Assembly (NCBI RefSeq): GCF_016908355.1
Contig: NZ_JAFBDT010000001.1
Location: 1-64,000, forward strand
Length of the DNA: 64,000 nt
Direction of reading: 5' to 3'
DNA from: Fusibacter tunisiensis
GTDB taxonomy: Bacteria > Bacillota > Clostridia > Peptostreptococcales > Acidaminobacteraceae
The notes beneath the pieces were generated by a model, which made no database searches, had not been told where the DNA came from, and saw only the letters and a program-made list of their open reading frames with translations. Made by a program: the position numbers and the translations under genes. Of the stretch, positions 1 to 8,465 are shown one piece after another. Position 1 is the first letter of the stretch, and each line of letters begins with the position of its first letter.

Positions 1-122
1 GTTTAGGAAAATCAAGGTAAGGTGTCTGTGATTCATCTGAACTATAGATTTGAAATTATCAAAGAACATTCGGGGTTGGTTTTAAACCTTAACCCTATAT
101 TTATCTTACAAGGAGGTAAAAA
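1..122 (+). other. leader upstream of lgt, no gene recognised
   Basis: All three forward frames hit a stop within the first 35 bases, so at most a few codons of an upstream gene remain. An imperfect hairpin (GGGTTGGTT at 73-81 against AACC at 85-88 and AACCC at 91-95, followed by TATATTT) could be a weak terminator of the preceding gene. An AAGGAGG ribosome site lies at about 110-116. I see no convincing promoter. Confidence 0.25.
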
Positions 123-875
123 TTGAATAAAATTGCATTTGAAATTTTTGGAGTTGGAATTGCGTGGTATGGGATTATAATTGCCAGTGCTATGATGATT
201 GGGACGCTTATTCTAATGAAGATTGGCAAAAAATATGGTTATAAAGAAAATGATATTTTAGATTTGGTTATGGTAATCCTTCCAACTGCAATTGTATTTG
301 CCAGACTGTATTATGTGGCGTTTGAGTGGGACTACTATTCCCAGAATCTTATGAAGGTGGTTGCGTTTAGAGAAGGTGGACTTGCCATTCATGGTGGTAT
401 TATTGGCGGTTTAATTGGGGGTTATGTTGTTTGTAGGGTTAAGAAATTAAATTTTCCGGATTTGGCAGACATGGTTTCCATGCCACTTATTTTGGGACAA
501 GCTATTGGAAGATGGGGAAACTTTATAAATCAAGAAGCACATGGTGGCCCCACAGATTTACCTTGGGGCATTATGGTGGATGGTGTAAAGGTTCATCCGA
601 CTTTTTTATATGAGTCATTATGGAATCTTGTGACTTTTGTAATTCTGGTTGTTACGTTTAAAAAACGAAGATTTTATGGTGAACATTTTATTAAATACTT
701 AATTCTATATTCAATAGGTCGATTTTATGTGGAAGGGCTTCGCACAGATAGTTTAATGCTTGGTGATTTTAGAATTGCACAACTTTTCAGTTTGGCTTCT
801 ATTGTTCTGGGGATTCTTGCGATTGTTGGAATTCGAAAAAAAGGATGGCTAAAGATACAGAAAAAAGAGGTGTAG
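123..875 (+). CDS. lgt: prolipoprotein diacylglyceryl transferase
   Basis: Lgt moves a diacylglyceryl group from phosphatidylglycerol to the lipobox cysteine of prolipoproteins in the cytoplasmic membrane, the first step of lipoprotein maturation. The 250-residue protein is hydrophobic throughout, with several membrane segments. It carries the family signature GRWGNFINQEAHG around residues 130-142 and the HGGIIGG motif near residue 90. The start is TTG, set by AAGGAGG seven bases upstream; no ATG near it fits better. It is followed by its own terminator, so it is separate from the dcw operon. Family and length (usual range 250-300) agree. Confidence 0.96.
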   Translation: MNKIAFEIFGVGIAWYGIIIASAMMIGTLILMKIGKKYGYKENDILDLVMVILPTAIVFARLYYVAFEWDYYSQNLMKVVAFREGGLAIHGGIIGGLIGGYVVCRVKKLNFPDLADMVSMPLILGQAIGRWGNFINQEAHGGPTDLPWGIMVDGVKVHPTFLYESLWNLVTFVILVVTFKKRRFYGEHFIKYLILYSIGRFYVEGLRTDSLMLGDFRIAQLFSLASIVLGILAIVGIRKKGWLKIQKKEV

Positions 876-906
876 AGTCCTATAAACTTGATATTTCAAT
901 GATTTA

Positions 907-939
907 GACAACTTTAATGGCTTAAAGTTGTCTTTTTTT
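907..939 (+). terminator. rho-independent terminator after lgt
   Basis: Perfect 11-bp stem GACAACTTTAA / TTAAAGTTGTC with a 4-base loop (TGGC), followed directly by seven T. It separates lgt from the mraZ promoter just downstream. Confidence 0.9.
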
Positions 940-940
940 A

Positions 941-969
941 TTGCAATTTTGTAAATTTAAGACTAAAAT
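941..969 (+). promoter_or_regulatory. promoter of the dcw operon (mraZ)
   Basis: TTGCAA at 941-946 and TAAAAT at 964-969 are separated by exactly 17 bases, a vegetative sigma-A type promoter. Transcription should start near 976, placing the MraZ repeats at 979-1004 directly on the start site, as expected for autorepression. Confidence 0.65.
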
Positions 970-978
970 ATACCTAAG

Positions 979-1004
979 AAGTGGTATAAAGTGTACTGAA
1001 GTGG
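979..1004 (+). promoter_or_regulatory. MraZ operator: three AAGTGK repeats at 10-bp phase
   Basis: AAGTGG (979-984), AAGTGT (989-994) and AAGTGG (999-1004) repeat at an exact 10-base period, that is on one face of the helix. MraZ is known to bind short direct repeats containing GTG(G/T), spaced by about one helical turn, upstream of its own gene. The position just downstream of the promoter supports autoregulation of the dcw operon. Confidence 0.7.
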
Positions 1005-1056
1005 GATGAAAGACCATAACGTTATTTGTAATCTTGAAATTGGTGGTGGTGGATTT

Positions 1057-1494
1057 ATGTTTACAGGAGAATTCAAGCATGCTGTAGATGCAAAAAATAG
1101 ATTGAGTATACCCGCCAAGTTTCGAGAAAAACTTGGAGAAGCTTTTTATATTACAAAGGGATTGGATCACTGTCTCTTCGTTTTTTCTATGACGGAATGG
1201 GAACAATTTGAAGAGAAACTAAAAGCCTTACCACTTTCCAATAAAAAAGCACGTGCGTTTGCCCGATCTTTTTTTGCAGGCGCAACTGAATGCAGCTTAG
1301 ACAAACAAGGACGTATTTTAATTCCACAAAATCTAAAGCATTATGCAAATTTGGAGAAAGAAGTTTATGTCAATGGTGCCGGCTCAAGAATAGAAGTTTG
1401 GGATTCGGCAGCATGGGAATCATATAATGAATTTTTAACGGATAACATGGATGAGTTGGCTGAAGATATGACGTCACTCGGGATTAGTTTTTAA
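1057..1494 (+). CDS. mraZ: transcriptional regulator MraZ
   Basis: MraZ is an AbrB-fold DNA-binding protein forming rings that bind repeats ahead of its own gene and control the division/cell-wall cluster. The protein starts MFTGEFKHAVDAKNRLSIPA, matching the family N-terminus (M-F-x-G-E-x-x-H-x-x-D-x-K-x-R), and a second half-repeat (ECSLDKQGRILIP) lies near residue 85. The start at 1057 is preferred over an in-frame ATG at 1006, because the latter would add 17 unconserved residues, lacks a ribosome site and overlaps the operator. At 145 residues it has the normal length. It is the first gene of the dcw operon. Confidence 0.95.
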   Translation: MFTGEFKHAVDAKNRLSIPAKFREKLGEAFYITKGLDHCLFVFSMTEWEQFEEKLKALPLSNKKARAFARSFFAGATECSLDKQGRILIPQNLKHYANLEKEVYVNGAGSRIEVWDSAAWESYNEFLTDNMDELAEDMTSLGISF

Positions 1495-1506
1495 AGGAGA
1501 GGGCAG

Positions 1507-2439
1507 ATGGCATTTAAACATGTGAGCATCATGCTGAAAGAATGCATGCAAGGTCTTAACATCAATCCAAATGGCATCTATGTAGATGGCACACTTGGCG
1601 GGGGAGGACATTCTTTTAAATTGCTTCAATATCTGGATAAAGGGCGCTTAATTGGCATTGATCAAGATACAGATGCACTTGAAGCCGCCACACAGAGATT
1701 GGCAATTTTCGGAGAAAAATTTACACCTGTCCACAACAATTATTCAGAATTAAAGTCTATTCTTGAGATGTTGGAAATTGAAAGAATTGATGGGTTCTTG
1801 TTGGATCTTGGTGTATCATCCTTTCAATTGGATGAAGCGGAGCGTGGATTTTCATACATGCAAGATGGAAAATTGGACATGCGAATGAACCAATCAGATG
1901 AATTTACAGCATATGATGTGGTAAACGGTTATTCTGCCAGTGACTTAAATCGGATTATTAGAGCGTATGGCGAAGAAAATTGGGCCTCAAGAATTGCTGA
2001 GTTCATTGTAAAGGAAAGAGAAGAAAAGCCAATTGAAACGACATATGAACTGGTGGATGTGATTAAAAAAGCGATACCAGCTTCTGCGCGTAAAGATGGG
2101 CCACATCCTGCTAAAAGAACCTTTCAGGCAATTAGAATAGAAGTTAACAATGAACTTGGAATAATAGAAAAAACCATTGAAGATGCTGTCTCAGTAATGA
2201 ATAAGGGGGGCAGAATCGCCATTATAACTTTCCACTCGTTGGAAGATCGTATTGTTAAGTCGACTTTCAAAAGACTGGCAACAGGATGTGTGTGCCCACC
2301 AGAGTTTCCGGTATGTATGTGTGGTCTAAAACCACAAATTAAGTTGATTACTCGAAAACCCATTGTACCATCAGAAACTGAAGTTGAAGAAAATCCGCGG
2401 GCAAGGAGTGCCAAGCTGAGAATAGCTGAAAAGAAATAA
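1507..2439 (+). CDS. rsmH: 16S rRNA (cytosine1402-N4)-methyltransferase
   Basis: RsmH (MraW) uses S-adenosylmethionine to methylate N4 of C1402 in the decoding centre of 16S rRNA. The SAM-binding glycine loop [10 protein letters not shown] is at residues 27-36; the conserved [12 protein letters not shown] block is near residue 202 and [12 protein letters not shown] near residue 240. A cysteine-rich [12 protein letters not shown] segment lies in the C-terminal part, as in many Firmicute members. At 310 residues it is full length. It follows mraZ by 12 bases with AAAGGAGAGG as ribosome site and is surely co-transcribed with it. Confidence 0.97.
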   Translation: MAFKHVSIMLKECMQGLNINPNGIYVDGTLGGGGHSFKLLQYLDKGRLIGIDQDTDALEAATQRLAIFGEKFTPVHNNYSELKSILEMLEIERIDGFLLDLGVSSFQLDEAERGFSYMQDGKLDMRMNQSDEFTAYDVVNGYSASDLNRIIRAYGEENWASRIAEFIVKEREEKPIETTYELVDVIKKAIPASARKDGPHPAKRTFQAIRIEVNNELGIIEKTIEDAVSVMNKGGRIAIITFHSLEDRIVKSTFKRLATGCVCPPEFPVCMCGLKPQIKLITRKPIVPSETEVEENPRARSAKLRIAEKK

Positions 2440-2454
2440 ACCCAGGAGGGGACT

Positions 2455-2970
2455 ATGGCGGCGAATATGTTAGCAACTCAATTGGAGATAGAAGAATTTA
2501 ATCAGACCCAAACTGCTAAGATTATTCAAATTAAGCAAAAACGTTTGGAGAAAGAGAATGCAAAAAAGAAAGCCATGTGTCAGATAAAAAACATGTTTTT
2601 TTCGATTTGTGTTGTGTTCTTTTTTGCATCTGTTTTTGGTGCTGTCATTTTCCAAAACTCACTTGTTAATGAAGCAAAATACAATCTTTTTAATCTTAGA
2701 AATGAAATTAAGTCCATTGAGGCAAGGATAGAAGAAGTTGAAGCAAATCTTGAACGTCATACGGAACTGCAAAACATAGAAGTGATTGCAAAGGAACAGC
2801 TCAATATGCAGTATCCTGTGAAAGAACAAATTGTTTATATCAATGCTGCAACTGAATACAAACTCAACGTTGCTGAAGGAGAAACATCAGAACCGCTTGT
2901 ATCCGCACGCCAAGAAGCTTCAGAACCCTCTTTTCGAGCGTTTATTGGGAGTTTGCTTAAATCGAACTAA
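2455..2970 (+). CDS. ftsL: cell division protein FtsL-like
   Basis: FtsL is a small bitopic membrane protein that joins DivIB and DivIC and activates the septal PBP. The sequence has no strong signature, so the call rests on architecture and place: a charged cytoplasmic stretch of about 45 residues, one membrane segment (about 49-68, FFSICVVFFFASVFGAVIF), then a coiled coil rich in E/K/L (about 75-105) and a LNMQYP-like segment typical of FtsL/DivIC. It sits between rsmH and the transpeptidase gene, the standard ftsL position. At 171 residues it is somewhat long, with a polar C-terminal tail. Confidence 0.8.
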   Translation: MAANMLATQLEIEEFNQTQTAKIIQIKQKRLEKENAKKKAMCQIKNMFFSICVVFFFASVFGAVIFQNSLVNEAKYNLFNLRNEIKSIEARIEEVEANLERHTELQNIEVIAKEQLNMQYPVKEQIVYINAATEYKLNVAEGETSEPLVSARQEASEPSFRAFIGSLLKSN

Positions 2971-2979
2971 TAAATTCAG

Positions 2980-3001
2980 CCTGCTACGTGCAGGTTTTTT
3001 T
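2980..3001 (+). terminator. short hairpin terminator after ftsL
   Basis: CCTGC / GCAGG stem with a 5-base loop followed by seven T. The stem is only five pairs, so termination is probably partial, letting some transcription from the mraZ promoter continue into the PBP gene while a new promoter starts at 3014. Confidence 0.6.
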
Positions 3002-3013
3002 GATTTAGGTACA

Positions 3014-3041
3014 TTGATAAATCTTTGGGACGCGTTATAAT
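3014..3041 (+). promoter_or_regulatory. internal dcw promoter before the PBP gene
   Basis: TTGATA (3014-3019), a 16-base spacer and a perfect TATAAT (3036-3041) lie 28 bases ahead of the PBP start. Together with the hairpin at 2980-3001 it suggests that peptidoglycan genes from the PBP onward have their own transcription unit. Confidence 0.65.
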
Positions 3042-3068
3042 AGTAATGATGACAAATGGAGGGCTTAT

Positions 3069-5009
3069 ATGCAAAAGCAGAGAAAGCGAATGCTTTTCAT
3101 TTTTATATGGATTATAATTGCGATGGTTGCGCTTGTAGTCCGCCTTTTTTATATACAGGTAATTACTGGAGAAGAATTGGCAAAAAAGGCTGAACGTCAA
3201 CAGGTTAAGTCTATTGTTGTACCCGCAAAACGCGGCGATATTCTCGATCGAAATGGGGATCGAATTGCCTTTAGTATGAAAACCTACTCAGTTTGGGCAA
3301 ATGCAACCAATATTATGAAACCCAATGAGACGGGGGCCTTGATTGCGGAAACAATTGAAGAGGATGCAAAGGCCATTTCAGATGCAATTATCAACTCAAA
3401 AACTTCATTTGTAAAAGTGGCGACAGATTTAACCAAATCAGAGGCAGATCTAATTCGATCAAAAAACATTTGGGGGATTTCAATTACTGAAGATACGAAA
3501 AGAATTTACCCTTATGGGAATTTGGCGTCACATGTTATTGGAAATGTCAACGCAGATAACGAAGGGTTTTTAGGGCTGGAAATGCATTACAACACGCTCT
3601 TAAAAGGGGAACCTGGACTGCATCATATAACAACTGATGTACATGGTAGACAGCTTGCATATGGTGAAGAAAACTTAAGTGCTCCAATTAATGGAAAGTC
3701 CATTCGCCTTACATTGGATGATTCAATTCAATATTTTTTGGAAACGCGTTTGGAAGATGCCTTAATGGCGGAAAATGCTAAAACAGTATCGGCCATTGTG
3801 ATGGACCCAAATTCTGGTGAAATTATTGGCATGGCCTCAAAGCCAGACTATGATTTAAATAACCCACGTGAGAAGCGGGCGGATGTGTCTGATGAAACGT
3901 GGGCTGAAATGACGAATGAAGACCGTGTGACATATTGGCATAGCATTTGGAAAAACCCAATTCTCAGCAATACGTATGAACCTGGATCAACATTTAAAGC
4001 AGTGACTTCTGCAATAGCACTTGAAGAGCATCTTGTGGAAATGGATGATTCTTTTCATTGCAACGGTTATACAACTGTAAATGGCATTAGACTTAAATGT
4101 TGGATTTATCCTGCAAGTCATGGGCATGAAACTTTTTTACAGGCCTTTGTAAATTCTTGTAACCCGACATTTGTAGAAGTGGCGAAAAAAATTGGTGCAG
4201 AAACATTTTACGACTATCTGGATCAGTTTGGCTTGTTTGAAAAAACGGGCATTGATCTGCCAAATGAGGCCAATTCTATCTCTTTGCCGTTTGAATCGGT
4301 TGGGCCAATTGAACTGGCAACTTTGTCATATGGACATGGTATCAATGTAACGATGCTCCAGATGACGCGGGTAATTTCAGCTTTTGTCAACGGTGGCTAC
4401 CTGATGAAACCTCAATTGGTAAAAGAAGTGATTGATGAGACGGGTGAAGTGATTTTAGAGTTTGCACCAGAAATAGAAGAACGGATTATTTCTCAAGAGA
4501 CTTCTGACAAAATGAAAGACCTTTTTACGGCGGCTGTTGGTTCAAACAAACACCGCGCCTATATTGATGGGATCACTGTAGGGGGGAAATCGGGTACATC
4601 AACTAAAATGGTGGGTTCAGAATATCAAGAAGACGTTGTTGTAAGTTCATTTGTGGGCATAGCACCAATGGAAAATCCAGAATATGTGGTTTTAGTCGTT
4701 GTAGATGAGCCTCAAGTTGGCTCTACTGGAACAGAAGTTGCGGCACCAATTGTACGATCAATTTTAGAAGATATTTTTAGATATCGAAATGTTGTGCCAG
4801 ATATTTCTGTTCTTGAATCCGTTGAAATTCCAAATTTAATTGGTTTGCCATATGAAGAGGCGATTGAAATGCTGGATAAAGTAGGTCTTCAATATTCAAC
4901 GGAACCAATTGTAATTGAAGATTCAATGCAAATTATTTTGGATCAGTTTCCAAAAGCAGGTACCAAGGTTGATAAAAATACCATTGTAATTTTATCGGTT
5001 GAGTCATAA
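3069..5009 (+). CDS. class B penicillin-binding protein with one PASTA domain (SpoVD/FtsI type)
   Basis: A transpeptidase that cross-links septal peptidoglycan, paired with the SEDS protein FtsW/SpoVE. After a short cytoplasmic tail there is one membrane segment (about residues 9-29), a dimerisation domain beginning near RGDILDRNGDRIA (56-68), and the transpeptidase domain with STFK (307-310, nucleophile Ser307), SCN (363-365) and KSGT (507-510). A single PASTA domain fills about 583-646. The 646 residues and one PASTA domain resemble SpoVD more than PbpB, which usually has two PASTA domains. As no other division PBP gene is seen here, it may serve vegetative division. Confidence 0.93.
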   Translation: MQKQRKRMLFIFIWIIIAMVALVVRLFYIQVITGEELAKKAERQQVKSIVVPAKRGDILDRNGDRIAFSMKTYSVWANATNIMKPNETGALIAETIEEDAKAISDAIINSKTSFVKVATDLTKSEADLIRSKNIWGISITEDTKRIYPYGNLASHVIGNVNADNEGFLGLEMHYNTLLKGEPGLHHITTDVHGRQLAYGEENLSAPINGKSIRLTLDDSIQYFLETRLEDALMAENAKTVSAIVMDPNSGEIIGMASKPDYDLNNPREKRADVSDETWAEMTNEDRVTYWHSIWKNPILSNTYEPGSTFKAVTSAIALEEHLVEMDDSFHCNGYTTVNGIRLKCWIYPASHGHETFLQAFVNSCNPTFVEVAKKIGAETFYDYLDQFGLFEKTGIDLPNEANSISLPFESVGPIELATLSYGHGINVTMLQMTRVISAFVNGGYLMKPQLVKEVIDETGEVILEFAPEIEERIISQETSDKMKDLFTAAVGSNKHRAYIDGITVGGKSGTSTKMVGSEYQEDVVVSSFVGIAPMENPEYVVLVVVDEPQVGSTGTEVAAPIVRSILEDIFRYRNVVPDISVLESVEIPNLIGLPYEEAIEMLDKVGLQYSTEPIVIEDSMQIILDQFPKAGTKVDKNTIVILSVES

Positions 5010-5036
5010 AAATATAAAATTGGAAGGAATAAAATA

Positions 5037-5984
5037 ATGGTTGATTTTTTTCTATATTTTGGAATTGCCTTGCTGGTCGCGCTTTTTCTTGGACCAGTGA
5101 TTATTCCACAGCTTAAAAAAATGAAATTTGGACAAGCGATTCGAGAAGAAGGTCCCGAAGCCCATTTGTCAAAATCAGGTACGCCAACAATGGGGGGATT
5201 GATTTTCATAGTTGCTTTTATGACACCAAGTCTGATTTTTCTTGACATTGAAAATTCACTTGTCCAGTTGTTATGGTTTTCAGTCCTTGGGTTTGGGGCG
5301 ATTGGATTTACCGATGATTATTTAAAAGTGGTTAAGAAACACAACCTTGGTTTAAAAGCACGTCAGAAAATTGTGCTGCAACTTATAGTGGGGATTATTA
5401 TAAGTGTCATCGCGTATGGTAATTCTTCCGAAACATGGGTGCCTTTTTTAGATGCACCAGTGGATTTAGGCTTGTTTTTTATCCCCTTTATTATTTTTAT
5501 CAGTGTTGGTTTTAACAATGCTGTTAATCTTACAGATGGCATTGACGGACTGGCTGCGTCAGTCACAAGTGTAGTGGCCTTGTTTTTTGCAAGTGTTTCT
5601 TTTGAAATGGGTCAATTTCAACTTGCGGCAATTAATCTCTCGATGGTAGGTGCCTTGGTTGGGTATTTAAAATTCAATTGGTATCCTGCACGTGTCTTTA
5701 TGGGAGATACAGGTTCTTTGGCCCTAGGTGGTTATGTAGTTGGAATGGCAATTGTTTTGAAAATGCCTTTAATCTTAGTGTTGACAGGTATAGTTTATGT
5801 TCTTGAGACCCTTTCCGTTATGATTCAAGTTGTGGTCTACAAACGGACTGGTAAACGGGTTTTTAAAATGTCTCCAATCCACCACCATTTTGAATTATCT
5901 GGTTGGCATGAAAAAAAGGTGGTGTATGTCTTTACGGGGATTACATTTGTTGGATCACTTGTTGGGTATGTAATTCTTTTATAA
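5037..5984 (+). CDS. mraY: phospho-N-acetylmuramoyl-pentapeptide transferase
   Basis: MraY transfers phospho-MurNAc-pentapeptide from UDP to undecaprenyl phosphate, forming lipid I at the inner membrane face. About ten membrane segments are visible. Conserved motifs include GFTDDYLKV (about 83-91, the Asp-Asp pair), NAVNLTDGIDGLA (about 161-173), MGDTGSLALGG (about 222-232) and the histidine-rich SPIHHHFEL (about 280-288). At 315 residues it has the normal length. murE and murF, which commonly precede mraY, are absent; only 27 bases separate it from the PBP gene. Confidence 0.97.
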   Translation: MVDFFLYFGIALLVALFLGPVIIPQLKKMKFGQAIREEGPEAHLSKSGTPTMGGLIFIVAFMTPSLIFLDIENSLVQLLWFSVLGFGAIGFTDDYLKVVKKHNLGLKARQKIVLQLIVGIIISVIAYGNSSETWVPFLDAPVDLGLFFIPFIIFISVGFNNAVNLTDGIDGLAASVTSVVALFFASVSFEMGQFQLAAINLSMVGALVGYLKFNWYPARVFMGDTGSLALGGYVVGMAIVLKMPLILVLTGIVYVLETLSVMIQVVVYKRTGKRVFKMSPIHHHFELSGWHEKKVVYVFTGITFVGSLVGYVILL

Positions 5985-5996
5985 ATGAGGGTGACT

Positions 5997-7364
5997 ATGT
6001 TTAAAGAAAAAAACGTTTTGGTTTTAGGTTTGGCTAGGTCTGGATTGGCTTCGGCACGCGCACTTTATAAGGCGGGGGCTTTTGTTACAGTTACAGATCA
6101 AAAGGATGCGAAAGCGCTCGAGAAATGGGTGACGCAGGTAAAACCATATGTTCAAGAATTGGTTCTTGGTGGACATCCAGATGAGATTGCAAAATTTGAT
6201 TATGCTGTTATAAGCCCAGGTATTCCAGTTGACAGTCCGTATGTAAAAAAGTTGACGTCTAGTGGGGTACATTTAATTGGTGAAATTGAACTTGCATATT
6301 TGGTAACGGATGCGACCTTCGTAGGCATTACAGGTACAAATGGGAAAACCACAACAACGGCCTTATTGGGTGAAATTTTTAAAACAGCAAATCGAAAACA
6401 CCATGTCGTTGGCAATATTGGAATTCCTGCTGTAGAAATGGCACAGGATGCAGATCCTGATTCAGTTCTTGTTACTGAAGTGAGTAGTTTTCAACTTGAA
6501 ACCATAGAAAAATGGTCATGTCGGGTTGGGGCTTTGCTAAATATTACACCGGATCACTTAAACCGTCATAAAACAATGGAAAATTATACTGCGGCTAAAA
6601 TGCGTGTTTTTGAAAATCAACTCAGTTCAGATTGGGCGGTTTTGAATTATGACGATCCAAGTGTCATGGCACAAAGTCCGAAAATTCAGTCGCAAATTGC
6701 AGTTTTTAGCAGAACACCTCATGCTCAAATAGGCAGTTTCATAGAGTCAGGTGTTTTTAAAATTCGACTAAATAATGGTGTGACCTCTGTGTGTGAAGTG
6801 GCAGATATGCGAATCTTTGGATCACATAATGAATCAAATGCACTGGCAGCAATGTTAATGGCGAGTCTTTGTGGGATAGAGGTTCAGGATATAAAAAAGG
6901 CACTGGAAACATTCCCAGGTGTGGCCCATCGGATTGAATATGTTGACAGTATTGAGGGTCGAACATTTTACAATGATTCAAAAGCAACGAATCCTGATGC
7001 AGCTATATGTGCAATTCATGCCATGAAAACACCAACTGTGTTGATTGCAGGAGGCATGGACAAAGGCAGTTTGTTTGATGAAATGATTCAAACGGCAAGG
7101 GGTAGGGTTAAAACTATTGTTGTCTATGGTGAAACCAAGACACTTATTGAAGAGGCTGCTACAAGAAATGAATTTAATAGTATTCATCGTGTTGACACAC
7201 TTGATCAAGCGGTCTCAAAAGCATTTGCAGAATCTGAATATGGCGATGCAATTTTGTTGTCTCCAGCGTGTGCAAGTTGGGATATGTATGATGATTTTGA
7301 GCAACGTGGGAATCATTTTAAAAGTTTGGTGAAAACTTTAAAAAAAGTTGGTGGCAAAAGATGA
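5997..7364 (+). CDS. murD: UDP-N-acetylmuramoylalanine--D-glutamate ligase
   Basis: MurD adds D-glutamate to UDP-MurNAc-L-Ala in the cytoplasm, using ATP. Present are an N-terminal Rossmann-like domain (VLVLGLARSGLASARAL), the ATP loop GITGTNGKTTTTALLG near residue 110, the metal/Mur motif NITPDHLNRH near residue 180, and YNDSKATNPDA near residue 325. ATG at 5997 was chosen over the ATG at 5985 because GAGGGTG directly precedes it at spacing 5, while the earlier one abuts the mraY stop without a ribosome site. It is 455 residues, normal for the family, and overlaps ftsW by 4 bases. Confidence 0.96.
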   Translation: MFKEKNVLVLGLARSGLASARALYKAGAFVTVTDQKDAKALEKWVTQVKPYVQELVLGGHPDEIAKFDYAVISPGIPVDSPYVKKLTSSGVHLIGEIELAYLVTDATFVGITGTNGKTTTTALLGEIFKTANRKHHVVGNIGIPAVEMAQDADPDSVLVTEVSSFQLETIEKWSCRVGALLNITPDHLNRHKTMENYTAAKMRVFENQLSSDWAVLNYDDPSVMAQSPKIQSQIAVFSRTPHAQIGSFIESGVFKIRLNNGVTSVCEVADMRIFGSHNESNALAAMLMASLCGIEVQDIKKALETFPGVAHRIEYVDSIEGRTFYNDSKATNPDAAICAIHAMKTPTVLIAGGMDKGSLFDEMIQTARGRVKTIVVYGETKTLIEEAATRNEFNSIHRVDTLDQAVSKAFAESEYGDAILLSPACASWDMYDDFEQRGNHFKSLVKTLKKVGGKR

Positions 7365-8452
7365 CTGTTAAAAGAATCGATTACGCGCTCCTCATCGTTG
7401 CGCTTATACTTGTTTCATTTGGAATAATAATGGTGTTTAGCTCCAGCTATTATTATGCGATTGATCAAATGCAAAACAAGCTGCATTTTTTTATCAATGA
7501 CTTAAAATGGGTTGCGGTAGGTATTGTGGTCATGATTGTGGCGTCTGTGGTACCTTATAGTGTTTATCGAAAATTGGCTATACCAGCACTTATAATAAGT
7601 ATTTTTCTTTTAGTCTATGTTTTGTTTAATGGTGTTGTTATAAATAATGCAAGACGGTGGATTATTGTGGCTGGTCAGCAGTTTATGCCAGCTGAAATTG
7701 CCAAAATGGGCGTCATTTTTTTCTTTGCATATGCGCTGGAAAAAAACCATATGAACCTAAATAAATTCAGTGTATTAGGTGTTTATTTAAGCCTTTTGAT
7801 TTTGTTTGTTTTTTTAATTATGGAACAACCTAACATGAGCACCGCAATTATTATTGCAGGTGTTATGGCGATTATGATATTTACGGCTGGACTTCATTGG
7901 CTTTATGTGGCACTTATAGGCACTGGAAGTATTTTTGCAGGTTGGTTTTTTGTAAATAGTGCATCGTATCGATTGGAACGGTTTACGGCCTTTCTAAATC
8001 CATTTGAACACAGTTATGATGAAGCATATCAAGTTGTTCAATCTTTGTATGCGCTTGGAACTGGCGGTATTTTTGGCGTTGGCATGGGCATGAGTACTCA
8101 AAACAAATTATATATTCCTGAGCCTCAAAATGATTTCATTTTGGCTACAATTGGTGAAGAACTGGGACTGATTGGCACGGTAGGTTTATTAATCGTATTT
8201 TTGATATTGATTTATAGATGTGTTAAGATAACTCTAAATGCCCCAGATAAATTTTCTTTTTTCATTGGGACAGGAATTACGACCATGTTTAGTCTACAAG
8301 TGCTTATGAACTATGCTGTAGCAACATCTTCTATGCCTGCAACAGGTGTTACCCTTCCCTTGATTAGTTATGGTGGCACCAGTGTTGTAATCATGTTGGG
8401 TGCAATTGGCATAATGTTAAATATATCCAAAAATAAGATGCAAAAAACATAG
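7361..8452 (+). CDS. ftsW: SEDS peptidoglycan polymerase FtsW/SpoVE
   Basis: A SEDS-family glycosyltransferase that polymerises lipid II at the septum together with its class B PBP. About ten membrane segments are visible. Family marks are VFSSSYYYA near residue 22, ARRWI near residue 97, PAEIAKMG near residue 110 and the C-terminal PLISYGGTSV near residue 330. Its ATG overlaps the murD stop (ATGA), implying translational coupling. In clostridial dcw clusters this place is held by SpoVE or FtsW; sequence alone does not separate them, and the PBP two genes upstream, beyond mraY and murD, is SpoVD-like. Confidence 0.93.
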   Translation: MTVKRIDYALLIVALILVSFGIIMVFSSSYYYAIDQMQNKLHFFINDLKWVAVGIVVMIVASVVPYSVYRKLAIPALIISIFLLVYVLFNGVVINNARRWIIVAGQQFMPAEIAKMGVIFFFAYALEKNHMNLNKFSVLGVYLSLLILFVFLIMEQPNMSTAIIIAGVMAIMIFTAGLHWLYVALIGTGSIFAGWFFVNSASYRLERFTAFLNPFEHSYDEAYQVVQSLYALGTGGIFGVGMGMSTQNKLYIPEPQNDFILATIGEELGLIGTVGLLIVFLILIYRCVKITLNAPDKFSFFIGTGITTMFSLQVLMNYAVATSSMPATGVTLPLISYGGTSVVIMLGAIGIMLNISKNKMQKT

Positions 8453-8465
8453 ATGGAGTGATTAA

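Noticed and set aside
1006-1056. Upstream ATG giving a longer MraZ
   Set aside because: It overlaps the operator repeats, lacks a ribosome site and adds 17 residues not found in MraZ proteins.
2124-2414. Minus-strand open frame of 96 codons inside rsmH
   Set aside because: It lies wholly within a strongly conserved gene in another frame, has no ribosome site and no recognisable product; a shadow frame. The same reasoning removes the many other antisense frames over conserved genes.
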